From positions 310,001 through 374,000 of the forward strand of contig JAXQGB010000014.1 of the NCBI GenBank assembly GCA_034331105.1: a stretch of 64,000 nucleotides of DNA, written 5' to 3'. The notes below the pieces were generated by a model, which did no database searches, was not told the origin of the DNA, and saw nothing but the letters and a program-made list of their open reading frames with translations. Of the stretch, positions 53,191 through 61,770 are shown in pieces. Source of the stretch: Caenicola sp034331105. Lineage in GTDB: Bacteria; Synergistota; Synergistia; Synergistales; Synergistaceae. How positions within the stretch are numbered: the first letter of the stretch is position 1; each line of letters begins with the position of its first letter. The position numbers were made by a program, and so were the translations under genes.

Positions 53191-53847
53191 TTATTTCTTA
53201 GCGCCCAGATACTTTTCCCAGTCCTTGTTGAACTGGTCTATCCCCTTCGCTGTCAGAGGATGGTCAAACATCATTTTGAGGACTTTGAACGGGACTGTCG
53301 CAATATGCGCCCCGGCCTTTGCTGATTCAAAGACATGAGCCGGGTGGCGAAGGCTGGCTGCGATTATTTGCGTCTCTATCCCGTAGATATCGAATATTCC
53401 TGCTATATCCCTGACAAGCTGCATCCCGTCTTCACCGATGTCATCCAGGCGTCCGACGAAGGGGCTGACATAAGTTGCACCGGCTGCAGCCGCCAGGATA
53501 GCCTGGTTCGCTGAAAAAATAAGGGTCACATTGGTTTTGATGCCCTCTTTTGAAAGCTCTTTCACGGCTCCCAGTCCATCCGGACAGAGCGGGATCTTTA
53601 CCACTACGTTAGGATCTATCTTAGCGATCACTCTTGCTTCCTCGATCAGCTTATCTTTTTCAAGCGACACTGCTTCAGCGCTCACGGGCCCCTTTACAGT
53701 CTCCGCTATTTCACGTACACGGGTGTGGAAATCCACGCTGCCCTCTTTTGATACAAGAGTAGGATTTGTGGTCGCTCCTGCGATAATGCCCCATGAACAT
53801 GCTGTCCTTACTTCTTCGATATTTGCGGTGTCGATAAAAAATTTCAT
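53191..53847 (-). CDS. tal: transaldolase (TalC/fructose-6-phosphate aldolase type)
   Basis: A 218-residue short transaldolase. MKFFIDTANIEEVR, AGATTNPTLVSKEG, the Schiff-base lysine Lys84 in VVVKIPLC and NVTLIFSANQAILAAAAGATYVSPFVGRLDD are all family motifs. It moves dihydroxyacetone units between sugar phosphates; the small size fits the TalC/MipB subgroup, which also includes fructose-6-phosphate aldolase. ATG 53847 is chosen because of the family N-terminus and the AAAGGA ten bases ahead. It is a single gene flanked on both sides by related repeat elements. Confidence 0.93.
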   Translation of the reverse strand: MKFFIDTANIEEVRTACSWGIIAGATTNPTLVSKEGSVDFHTRVREIAETVKGPVSAEAVSLEKDKLIEEARVIAKIDPNVVVKIPLCPDGLGAVKELSKEGIKTNVTLIFSANQAILAAAAGATYVSPFVGRLDDIGEDGMQLVRDIAGIFDIYGIETQIIAASLRHPAHVFESAKAGAHIATVPFKVLKMMFDHPLTAKGIDQFNKDWEKYLGAKK

Positions 53848-53943
53848 TATTTTCCATCCTTTCCTGATGTTTGGCATCACATTGGGATATTTCGTTGACC
53901 TGTCTGATTAAGAATCATAACTCATTTTTTATTTTTATTACTG

Positions 53944-54082
53944 AACTTTCCCACCTGTTGCAGTAAGTGGATTTAAACCCTTCTTTTTTTCAGCATGTTT
54001 ATAATCGAAGACTTAGTGTCTTAAAACCCTCAAGCCGCTGGATTCCCGCTAAGAGGCATACGGGAAAAACGATGAGAAAGTT
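53944..54082. repeat. inverted-repeat-bounded dispersed element, copy 3
   Basis: About 139 bp begin with AACTTTCCCACC (53944-53955) and end with GAGAAAGTT (54074-54082). Internal blocks AGTGGATTTAAACCC, CATGTTTATA and CTGGATTCCCGCTAA / CATACGGGAAAAACGATG match the elements at 2475 and 62855. No coding potential is seen. Confidence 0.7.
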
Positions 54083-54092
54083 CTATTACAAT

Positions 54093-54129
54093 AAAAAGGG
54101 CCTCCTTAGAAATTGTTTATCGGAGGCCC
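54093..54129 (-). terminator. intrinsic terminator of nifJ-oadA
   Basis: GGGCCTCC (54098-54105) pairs with GGAGGCCC (54122-54129); on the minus strand the stem is followed by TTTTTATT. Confidence 0.8.
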
Positions 54130-54163
54130 CTGATCGTTTAAAATATTTTTTAGGTTCTTACTT

Positions 54164-55750
54164 CTATATTGCGTATGCTTCCGGAGATACCTGTTCCTCA
54201 AGACCAATGTCAACGCAATTTTCCTTTGCAAACTTTTTGGGCAGGAAATCTTTGGCGACCTGGGGGAAGAGAACGTAGCTCAGAACATCCTCGGGCTGTG
54301 TCATCCAGACGCCCATCTCTTTCCTGGCGGCCTCAAGCTCAGGCTCGATCTTTTCGCCGGGCCTGCAGGTGATCGGGATCTCATCGCCCAGCACCTTCTT
54401 CTGGATCACGGGATCGACAGGAGCCGGCGTTGTTCCATAGTAACCCCTGAAGTACTGATATACTTCCTTTGATACTACCTTCCAGCGTTCTCCGGAAATG
54501 ACGTTCATGGCTGCCTGTGTGCCTACAAGCTGGCTCGTCGGGGTAACAAGAGGAGGATAACCCATCTCCTTGCGGACCCTTGGGACTTCCTCCATGACCT
54601 CTTTGAACTTATGGAATGCATTCCCCTCTTTGAGTTGGCTCTGCAGGTTTGAATACATCCCTCCGGGCACCTGGTAAAGGAGTATGTTGATATCTACTCC
54701 GCTTACTCCCATGATTATGTCGCTGTACTTTTTCTTGAGTCCCTCGTAGTACTCTGCTACAGGCAGGAGCTTCTCAAGGGAGAGATGTGTGTCCAGCGGG
54801 CCGCCTTTAAGTGCCGCCACCATAGCTTCTGTCGCAGGCTGGCTGGTCCCCATGGCAAATGGGGAGATGGCGCAGTCGATAACATCAGCTCCGGCCTCAA
54901 GTCCGGCAAAATAGCTCATTGCTGCCATGCCGCTGGTGTAGTGGCTGTGGAGCTGCACCGGCAGGTTTACCGTCTTTTTGATCGCCTTAACAAGTTCGGA
55001 AGCGGCGACCGGGGACATAAGCCCTGCCATGTCCTTTATGCATATGGAATCGGCACCCATGTCCGCCATGTCTTTAGCCTGCTTCGCAAAAAGATCAAGG
55101 GTGTGGACGGGGGATATGGTGTAAGAGATGGACATCTGCAGCTCTCCGCCCTCTTTTTTGACGGCTTCTGCTGCGATCGACATGTTGCGCAGGTCATTGA
55201 GCGCATCGAATATCCTTATGATGTCTATCCCGTTGCCTATCGCCCGCTTTACAAATTCACGGACTGTTTCGTCGGAGTAATGCCTGTACCCAACAAGATT
55301 CTGCCCTCTGAGAAGCATCTGGGTCTTTGTCTTCTTCATCCGCTTCTTGATCTGACGCAGCCTGTCCCATGGGTCTTCGTTCAGGAAACGCATCGCAGAA
55401 TCAAAGGTTGCTCCTCCCCACATCTCCACTGAATGGTAACCGACCTCGTCCATTATCTCGCAAATAGGGAGCATGTCGTCTGTCTTCAGTCTCGTTGCCA
55501 TTATGGACTGATGTGCATCGCGGAAAGCAGTCTCCATTATTCCGACTCTCGGTCTTGGGGCGGCGGTTATTTTCTCTGGTCTGGGTGTCTCTTTCACTTC
55601 GATAACAGTTTTCACTGTCTCTTCAGAAACACACTCTTTCACGGTTTCCGCAGCCTCCTTTCCATTGCAGTCAGCAGCGCAGTTCACTTTTGTGGCTATG
55701 ACGCGGCCCTTGGTATCCTTGATCTCCTGCTTTACTTCACTTTTTTCCAT
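54164..55750 (-). CDS. oadA: oxaloacetate decarboxylase/pyruvate carboxylase-type carboxyltransferase, no biotin domain
   Basis: This 528-residue protein has an HMGL-like carboxyltransferase barrel (RPRVGIMETAFRDAHQSIMATRLKTDDM, GGATFDSAMRFLNEDPWDRL, IKDMAGLMSP, QLHSHYTSGMA) and a conserved PYC/OADA domain (GVDINILLYQVPGGMYSNL). It ends at about 528 without the C-terminal MKM biotinyl domain, so a separate carrier must exist. A Lys/Glu-rich N-terminal extension of about 65 residues with cysteines (NCAADC, ECVSEE) is unusual. It decarboxylates or makes oxaloacetate and probably works with the distant beta subunit at 7698. It lies 6 bp after nifJ. Confidence 0.88.
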   Translation of the reverse strand: MEKSEVKQEIKDTKGRVIATKVNCAADCNGKEAAETVKECVSEETVKTVIEVKETPRPEKITAAPRPRVGIMETAFRDAHQSIMATRLKTDDMLPICEIMDEVGYHSVEMWGGATFDSAMRFLNEDPWDRLRQIKKRMKKTKTQMLLRGQNLVGYRHYSDETVREFVKRAIGNGIDIIRIFDALNDLRNMSIAAEAVKKEGGELQMSISYTISPVHTLDLFAKQAKDMADMGADSICIKDMAGLMSPVAASELVKAIKKTVNLPVQLHSHYTSGMAAMSYFAGLEAGADVIDCAISPFAMGTSQPATEAMVAALKGGPLDTHLSLEKLLPVAEYYEGLKKKYSDIIMGVSGVDINILLYQVPGGMYSNLQSQLKEGNAFHKFKEVMEEVPRVRKEMGYPPLVTPTSQLVGTQAAMNVISGERWKVVSKEVYQYFRGYYGTTPAPVDPVIQKKVLGDEIPITCRPGEKIEPELEAARKEMGVWMTQPEDVLSYVLFPQVAKDFLPKKFAKENCVDIGLEEQVSPEAYAI

Positions 55751-55756
55751 TTACTG

Positions 55757-58700
55757 CTAGTCCTCCATTTTCATGGCGGCCATATGGCTGAAATAACGCC
55801 AGCGCGCCTTTATATCCTTCTCTTCCTCTTTCAGAAGCGCCTCTGCAACTTCAGGATCCATCGCCACAAGGCTCTTGTAACGTGTCTCGTTGTAAACGTA
55901 ATCCTTCAGCGGCAGACTTGGTTCTTTGCTGTCTAGGACGAGCGGGTTCTTGCCCTCTTTCGCCAAGTCAGGATTATATCTCATAAGCATCCAATGTCCG
56001 GACTCCACAGCCTTTTTCTGCTGATCAAGCCCCTTCACCATATCTATCCCGTGGGCTATGCAGTGGCTGTAGGCTATTATGATAGAGGGTCCGTCATAGG
56101 CCTCTGCCTCGCGGAAAACTTTGACCGTGTGGGCGTCATTGGCTCCCATGGCCACCCTTCCAACGTAGACGTTTCCATAGCTCATAGCCATAAGCGCAAG
56201 GTCTTTCTTGCCCATCTTCTTTCCGCCTGCAGCAAATTTGGCAACTGCTCCGCGAGGTGTGGATTTTGACATCTGGCCTCCTGTGTTGGAGTAGACCTCT
56301 GTGTCAAGGACCAGGATGTTGATGTTTTTGCCTGAGGCTATCACGTGGTCAAGTCCGCCGTATCCGATGTCGTATGCCCATCCGTCTCCTCCGACACACC
56401 ATACGCTCTTTTTAACAAGGCTGTCTGCCAAGGAAATAAGCTCTTCAGCCTCTTCCGTGCACATGTATTCCAGCTGGTTCTTGAGCTCTTCGACCTTCTG
56501 CCTGAGTTCGCTTATCTCTGCTTCTGTCGTCTGGGGAGCCTCAAGTATTGATTTTACAAGTTTCTTGCCAAGCACCGGGGCCATCTTCTCAAGGAGTTCG
56601 GCCGCGTATTCGCAGTGCTTGTCTATGGCCATGCGGAAACCAAGTCCGAATTCGGCTGCGTCTTCGAAGAGGGAGTTGCTCCATGCAGGTCCGCGTCCAT
56701 CATCGTTGACTGCCCATGGGGTCGTCGGAAGGTTGCCGCCGTATATTGAGCTGCATCCTGTTGCATTGGCTATTATCGCCCTGTCTCCAAAGAGGGCTGA
56801 GAGAAGCTTGAGGTATGGTGTCTCTCCGCATCCGGCGCATGCGCCTGAGAACTCGAACAACGGCCTGAGAAGCTGTACGTCTTTCACGAGTCCGAGGTTA
56901 AGCTTGCTGCGGTCCACATCCGGAAGTTCGAGGAAGAAATTCCAGTTCTCGCGTTCTTTCTCGCGGACATCCATCTGTGTGACCATCATAAGCGGACGTG
57001 CGGTGCTGCCCTCTTTTGCCTTAACAGGGCAGTTGTATGCGCAGAGGCCGCATCCGACGCAGTCTTCGGGAGCTACCTGTACAGTGAACTTGGCTCCTTC
57101 GAATTCCTTCCACTTTGCGTCTGCGCTCTTGAATGTCTTCGGTGCGCCTTTAAGAAGGTCCGCATCATATACTTTAGCGCGTATGGATGCATGAGGGCAT
57201 ACGAGCGCGCATTTTCCGCACTGTATGCAGAGCGACGGATCCCATGAAGGGATGTCTATGGCAATGCTGCGTTTTTCGTACTGGGTCGTCCCGCTCGGGA
57301 AGGTCCCGTCTTCAGGCAGGCAGGATACGGGCAGTCCGTCTCCTTCAAGTACCATCATCGGGCCGAGGACATCCTTGACAAATTCCGGAGCGTCGTCTGC
57401 CACAGGTGGCTTGATGTCAAACTTTGACGTCGCCTTCTTGGGAACCTTGACTTCGTAAAGGTTTGCAAGTGTAGCATCGACCGCTGCTATGTTCTGATCG
57501 ACGACAGACTGGCCTTTGCGGCTGTAGCTGCTGACTATCGCGTCCTTGATGGCTTTTATCGCCCGCTTCTTCTCGAGCACTCCGCTGATGGCAAAGAAGC
57601 ATGTCTGCATGATCGTGTTGGTGCGTCCGCCCATGCCGCTTTCCCTGGCTATCTTAACTGCGTCTATGGTGTAGAACTTGAGTTTTTTGTCTATTATCCT
57701 CTGCTGAGTGGTCTTAGGAAGCTTGTCCCACACCTCATCGGGGCCGAACGGGCTGTTGAGGAGGAAAGTCCCTCCCTCTGCCGCGCCCTTAAGCACATCG
57801 AGCTTCTCAAGGAATGAGTAAACGTGGCATGCAACAAAGTTGGCCTTGTTTATCATGTAGCTGGCGTATATGGGGTTGGGTCCGAAACGGAGGTGGCTTA
57901 CCGTTATGCCGCCCGACTTCTTGGAGTCGTAGCTGTAGTATCCCTGGGCATAGAGGTCTGTCTCGCCGCCGATGATCTTGATGGAGTTCTTGTTCGCTCC
58001 GACTGTTCCGTCTGAGCCAAGTCCGTAGAAGAGGCAGCGGACCGTCTTGGGGTCTTCCGTGTCAAAAGAGGGATCATAGTCGAGGCTGGAGAAGCTGATG
58101 TCGTCGTCGATGCCGATAGTGAAGCTGTCCTTCGGCAGGGCTTTCTTGAGCTCGTCGTATACTCCCTTGACCATGGCAGGGGTAAAATCTTTCGATGAAA
58201 GTCCGTAGCGGCCGCCGACTACCATGATGTCGCTGCCGGAAAGGGCCTCTCTTACATCCATGCAGAGAGGTTCACAGATCGCTGCGGGATCCTTGCAGCG
58301 GTCAAGCACTGCTATCCTGTTCACTGTTGCGGGAAGCGTGTTGAGGAAGCGGGAAATATCAAACGGACGATAGAGGCGGACAACGAGAAGCCCGACTTTT
58401 TCCCCGTTCTGCATCAGCCTGTCAACTGTCTCGCGCGCCACGGCAGCTCCTGATCCCATCATAACGATCACTCTCTCCGCATCATCTGCTCCGTAGTAAT
58501 CAAAGAGATGATATTTGCGGCCGACCTGTTTCGCGAAGCGGTCCATTGCTTTCTGGGTAATGTCCGGAACTGCTTCATAGAATGGAGTGCATGCCTCTCT
58601 GGCCTGGAAGAAGACGTCCGGGTTCTGTGCTGTACCCCGGATAAATGGCGAATCAGGACTCAGCCTGTTATATCTGTGGGATCTGACGAGTTCGTCGTCT

Positions 58701-59287
58701 ATAAGTGCGCGCATGTCGTCGTACTCAATTTCTTCGACTTTCATCTCTTCATGGCTCGTCCTGAATCCGTCAAAGAAATGGAGTACCGGCACCCTGCTCT
58801 CAAGTGTAGCCATCTGCGAAATGAGAGCCATGTCCATAACTTCCTGAACAGTCGAGGAACAGAGCATGGACCATCCTGTCGCCTTGACAGCCATTACGTC
58901 GGAGTGATCGCCGAATATTGAAAGCGCATGCGTAGCAATGGTCCTCGCAGTCACATGCATTGCTGTGCTTGTAAGTTCGCCTGCGATCTTGTACATGTTT
59001 GGTATCATCAAAAGCAGGCCCTGCGATGCGGTAAACGTAGTTCCAAGAGCTCCTGCCTGTAAGGCTCCGTGGTAGGCGCCTGAGGCTCCGGCCTCACTCT
59101 GCATCTCTTCAACGTGCGGTACTGTTCCCCATATGTTGGGGCGTCCCTCCGAAGTCCACTGGTCTGACCATTCACCCATCGATGAAGATGGGGTAATGGG
59201 GTAGATCGCTATTACTTCATTGACTGCGTGTGCAACGTAAGCCGCTGCTTCGTTGCCGTCAAGTGTTACCATCTTCCTCTTTGTCAT
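55757..59287 (-). CDS. nifJ: pyruvate:ferredoxin (flavodoxin) oxidoreductase
   Basis: A 1176-residue single-chain PFOR. It has the N-terminal domain with VIAIYPITPSSSMGEWSDQW, a central gamma-like domain, two 4Fe-4S clusters (CIQCGKCALVCPHA and CVGCGLCAYNCPVKA), a further cluster Cys pair in SGACAGCGETPY and the TPP-binding domain (GDGWAYDIGYGGLDH, LDTEVYSNTGGQ). It oxidises pyruvate to acetyl-CoA and CO2 with reduction of ferredoxin. ATG 59287 follows GAGGAGG; an earlier in-frame start lacks a ribosome site. The oadA-type gene follows within 6 bp, placing two pyruvate/oxaloacetate reactions in one operon. Confidence 0.96.
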   Translation of the reverse strand: MTKRKMVTLDGNEAAAYVAHAVNEVIAIYPITPSSSMGEWSDQWTSEGRPNIWGTVPHVEEMQSEAGASGAYHGALQAGALGTTFTASQGLLLMIPNMYKIAGELTSTAMHVTARTIATHALSIFGDHSDVMAVKATGWSMLCSSTVQEVMDMALISQMATLESRVPVLHFFDGFRTSHEEMKVEEIEYDDMRALIDDELVRSHRYNRLSPDSPFIRGTAQNPDVFFQAREACTPFYEAVPDITQKAMDRFAKQVGRKYHLFDYYGADDAERVIVMMGSGAAVARETVDRLMQNGEKVGLLVVRLYRPFDISRFLNTLPATVNRIAVLDRCKDPAAICEPLCMDVREALSGSDIMVVGGRYGLSSKDFTPAMVKGVYDELKKALPKDSFTIGIDDDISFSSLDYDPSFDTEDPKTVRCLFYGLGSDGTVGANKNSIKIIGGETDLYAQGYYSYDSKKSGGITVSHLRFGPNPIYASYMINKANFVACHVYSFLEKLDVLKGAAEGGTFLLNSPFGPDEVWDKLPKTTQQRIIDKKLKFYTIDAVKIARESGMGGRTNTIMQTCFFAISGVLEKKRAIKAIKDAIVSSYSRKGQSVVDQNIAAVDATLANLYEVKVPKKATSKFDIKPPVADDAPEFVKDVLGPMMVLEGDGLPVSCLPEDGTFPSGTTQYEKRSIAIDIPSWDPSLCIQCGKCALVCPHASIRAKVYDADLLKGAPKTFKSADAKWKEFEGAKFTVQVAPEDCVGCGLCAYNCPVKAKEGSTARPLMMVTQMDVREKERENWNFFLELPDVDRSKLNLGLVKDVQLLRPLFEFSGACAGCGETPYLKLLSALFGDRAIIANATGCSSIYGGNLPTTPWAVNDDGRGPAWSNSLFEDAAEFGLGFRMAIDKHCEYAAELLEKMAPVLGKKLVKSILEAPQTTEAEISELRQKVEELKNQLEYMCTEEAEELISLADSLVKKSVWCVGGDGWAYDIGYGGLDHVIASGKNINILVLDTEVYSNTGGQMSKSTPRGAVAKFAAGGKKMGKKDLALMAMSYGNVYVGRVAMGANDAHTVKVFREAEAYDGPSIIIAYSHCIAHGIDMVKGLDQQKKAVESGHWMLMRYNPDLAKEGKNPLVLDSKEPSLPLKDYVYNETRYKSLVAMDPEVAEALLKEEEKDIKARWRYFSHMAAMKMED

Positions 59288-59484
59288 TGCAGTTACCTCC
59301 TCATATTTGTACTGAAACACAGACTGGAACCGTATATATTTCCAATTATTTCAGCCGCCAATTTATTTATTATTACATAAAAGGAGTGAAAAACATATCA
59401 GTAATTTGCATCATAAGTAGATATCATTTGAAACTTCATCATTCTCAAGCTAAAAACGCAAAACACATGCACGTCAATACGCTC

Positions 59485-59510
59485 TTGCCAACTTTGTACG
59501 CAGTTGACAA
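59485..59510. promoter_or_regulatory. inverted repeat upstream of nifJ
   Basis: TTGCCAACT (59485-59493) and AGTTGACAA (59502-59510) form an 8-of-9 inverted repeat with an 8-bp spacer in the 357-bp gap between nifJ and the OCD gene. It could be an operator. No confident nifJ promoter was picked out in 59288-59484. Confidence 0.3.
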
Positions 59511-59547
59511 CTTCCGGAACAAGATCTCAGTGCATCGGATAAACAAA

Positions 59548-59597
59548 AGACCCCTTCTGTCCGTGATAGGTCTCCCGGAACAAGAGGGGTCTGTTTT
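59548..59597. terminator. intrinsic terminator
   Basis: AGACCCCT (59548-59555) and AGGGGTCT (59585-59592) pair perfectly, with a T-run to the right and AAAACAAA to the left. On the minus strand it ends the OCD-family transcript. Confidence 0.75.
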
Positions 59598-59644
59598 TAT
59601 AGTTTGATATCAGATCTAAAGTCGGACAGTAAAAAACGTTCAGA

Positions 59645-60634
59645 TCACAGCTTCAGCATTGTCCCCGCATTTTGGGCTGCAGCCTTTTCGAGGATCAGTT
59701 TCGCTGTCATAACGTCATGGCTGGCGATCCCCATAAAGAGGCACGTCCTGCGGCCTTCCCTTACCGGCGCCGCCTTGCCTGAAACAACTTCTCCCATGTC
59801 CGCATATATCTCTTCTGCAAGGGGGTATCCGTTCTGGAAATAGACGCCGTGCTCCTGCGTCCACAGATACTGATTGCGGTCGTCGCAGACAAACACCTTT
59901 CCCTTATTTGCAACATCACCGGCAAACGTTGAATCATAGTCGCTCGTCATGCAGAAGACATCCTTTTTCAGCATGTCAACGGTTATTATTCTGTTGGGTT
60001 TCTCCAGTATAGGAGCACAGGTCGTTACCACATCAGCATCCTCACATGCCTTTTTAATGTCCGGACATACAACGAATTCAACATTGGGGCATACGTCCTT
60101 CATGGCTTCGATATATCTGTCGGCCTGTTCAGGCATCGGATCATAGAGTTTTACTGTCTTCATTTTTGGAAGCACTTCTTTGAATGCCCGCAGGGTTATC
60201 TTTCCGATAGTTCCAAGACCTGCGACTGCGACTACTTCCGCGTTGGGGTCTGCGAAGTACCTGGCTCCAAGCCCTGCCGCCGCACCTGTTCTCCATGTTG
60301 TCATCCAGTTGCAGTCCATAATAGCTTTGACTACCCCCGTCTCAACATCGTTGAGGATAAAAACGCCGTTGTTGTAGGGCAGCTTTTTCTGCAGATTGCT
60401 CGGAAAGCCGGCGACCCATTTTATTCCTGCCATATCAACTTCCCCGCCGATCCAGCATGGCATCGCGTGCATATAGCAGTCGTGCCTGGGGTGCACTCCG
60501 ATCTTTGCAGGAAGTTCTGTCTTCTTTTCTCCGTTCATTTTCCAGCCCGTTTCAACATGGTCCATTACTTCCTTCATTGTGATACCGAGGGACTCAACAT
60601 CTGCCTGAGAAATAAAACGAACATCGTACGCCAT
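59645..60634 (-). CDS. ornithine cyclodeaminase/mu-crystallin family enzyme
   Basis: A 329-residue OCD-family protein. The NAD(P)-binding GLGTIGKIT lies near residue 137, ACMDCNWMTTWRTGAAAGLGARY-type sequence (MDCNWMTTWRTGAAAGLGARY) carries the conserved Thr-Arg-Thr pattern, and the N-terminal substrate half has MHAMPCWIGG and AGIKWVAGFPSN. The family includes ornithine cyclodeaminase, pyrroline-2-carboxylate reductase and alanine dehydrogenase. ATG 60634 follows GAGGAGG by nine bases. It lies 60 bp after an RpiR regulator and near a proline racemase, so an imino-acid or amino-acid reaction is likely. Confidence 0.88.
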   Translation of the reverse strand: MAYDVRFISQADVESLGITMKEVMDHVETGWKMNGEKKTELPAKIGVHPRHDCYMHAMPCWIGGEVDMAGIKWVAGFPSNLQKKLPYNNGVFILNDVETGVVKAIMDCNWMTTWRTGAAAGLGARYFADPNAEVVAVAGLGTIGKITLRAFKEVLPKMKTVKLYDPMPEQADRYIEAMKDVCPNVEFVVCPDIKKACEDADVVTTCAPILEKPNRIITVDMLKKDVFCMTSDYDSTFAGDVANKGKVFVCDDRNQYLWTQEHGVYFQNGYPLAEEIYADMGEVVSGKAAPVREGRRTCLFMGIASHDVMTAKLILEKAAAQNAGTMLKL

Positions 60635-60693
60635 AACAAAAACGCCTCCTCTATAAGTTTTCCCGGTATGCCGGGCCATGTACTGCTAAGAAC

Positions 60694-61590
60694 TCAGGGA
60701 ATAAGATCCGGAAGATAGACGTTGTCTGATACAAATATTTTTTCACCCTCAAAAAGACGGTTCCTTGATTCGATACGTTTTCTGCAGCCCTCTTTGTCAG
60801 AGAGCCAGACACCGTACAGTATCGAATGTATGAGAGACATCACGCCCGCACAGGGATCGATGAATGAAATAAACTTCTGCGGCACAATGAAGAAAGGATC
60901 ACAGTACTCAGCAATGGGTGAAGCTATGGAATCCGAGATGCCGATCATTCCCATGCCTCTTTCTTTCATAACTTTTACTATCGACTGCGTCTTTATCGGA
61001 TACCTTGGAAAACTGAAGACAATGGCAGCAGTCCCTTCAGGAGCATCAAGCAACAGGTCCATATCATAAATATCTGTCCCTTTGATGACCGAAACGTTCT
61101 TCTTCATGGTGCCAAGGAAATAACCGGCATACTCCGCAAGGAATGAATTGCTGCCGGTCCCTGAAATAATCATGGCAGGCGCATCTGATATCATCTTCAC
61201 CGCTTCGTTGAAGTCTTCTCTATTTATAAGGCGATATGTGTCGTCCATGAGAGTCCTTTCCATTTCAAAGACGGTATCGAATGGCGACGCGCCCTCTCCT
61301 CTTAAGCTCTTTGATGAATAGAGTTCCAATGTTTTTGGAGCGCTCTTTTCAATTTCTTCCCTCAGTGCTGCCTGAAGCTTTGAGAAAGATTCGTACCCGA
61401 GTGCCTGCGCAAACCTGACTACAGTCCCCTGTCCCGTTGAAGTCAGCCTTGCAAGCTCAGCCAGGGTCACGTAAGCCAGAGATCTATATGAAGAGAGTAT
61501 GTATCTGCCGACGACTCTCTGAGCAGGAGAAAATAGTTCACATTTTGACCGTATCCGTTCGAGAAGCGGCATGCTTGCATTGCTGTCCAT
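60694..61590 (-). CDS. RpiR/MurR-family transcriptional regulator
   Basis: A 298-residue regulator with an N-terminal HTH_6 domain (residues about 10-80; VTLAELARLTSTGQGTVVRFAQALGYESFSKLQ) and a C-terminal SIS sugar-phosphate-binding domain (MIISGTGSNSFLAEYAGYFLG). RpiR proteins usually respond to phosphosugars, yet here the neighbours are amino-acid enzymes. It is read from a near-consensus promoter that overlaps strong palindromes, and probably controls itself, the OCD gene and the divergent racemase. Confidence 0.92.
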   Translation of the reverse strand: MDSNASMPLLERIRSKCELFSPAQRVVGRYILSSYRSLAYVTLAELARLTSTGQGTVVRFAQALGYESFSKLQAALREEIEKSAPKTLELYSSKSLRGEGASPFDTVFEMERTLMDDTYRLINREDFNEAVKMISDAPAMIISGTGSNSFLAEYAGYFLGTMKKNVSVIKGTDIYDMDLLLDAPEGTAAIVFSFPRYPIKTQSIVKVMKERGMGMIGISDSIASPIAEYCDPFFIVPQKFISFIDPCAGVMSLIHSILYGVWLSDKEGCRKRIESRNRLFEGEKIFVSDNVYLPDLIP

Positions 61591-61640
61591 GGAGTATTTT
61601 CTCCTAATTTTGCAAAATATGGAGCATTTATTCCGACTAA

Positions 61641-61689
61641 ATATTAGTTCGGTAGTTCTGATTTGTCAATCAGAATATTTAATATTCTG
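61641..61689 (-). promoter_or_regulatory. rpiR promoter overlapping palindromic operators
   Basis: On the minus strand TTGACA (61669-61664), 17 bp, TAATAT (61646-61641) drives rpiR. The -35 lies in a 6-bp inverted repeat CTGATT-TGTC-AATCAG (61658-61673), next to a perfect 19-bp palindrome CAGAATATT-T-AATATTCTG (61671-61689). These are likely regulator sites in the divergent rpiR/racemase interval. Confidence 0.65.
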
Positions 61690-61770
61690 TCCAATGATTG
61701 CAGAGACGAATTTATTGTGTTAGCATCTGAAACAAAATTAAATCTAAATACATAAAGGGTGGATGTCGGA

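Noticed and set aside
56301..57194. 297-residue open frame opposite nifJ
   Set aside because: Antisense shadow within a strongly conserved gene; Ser/Pro-rich nonsense composition.
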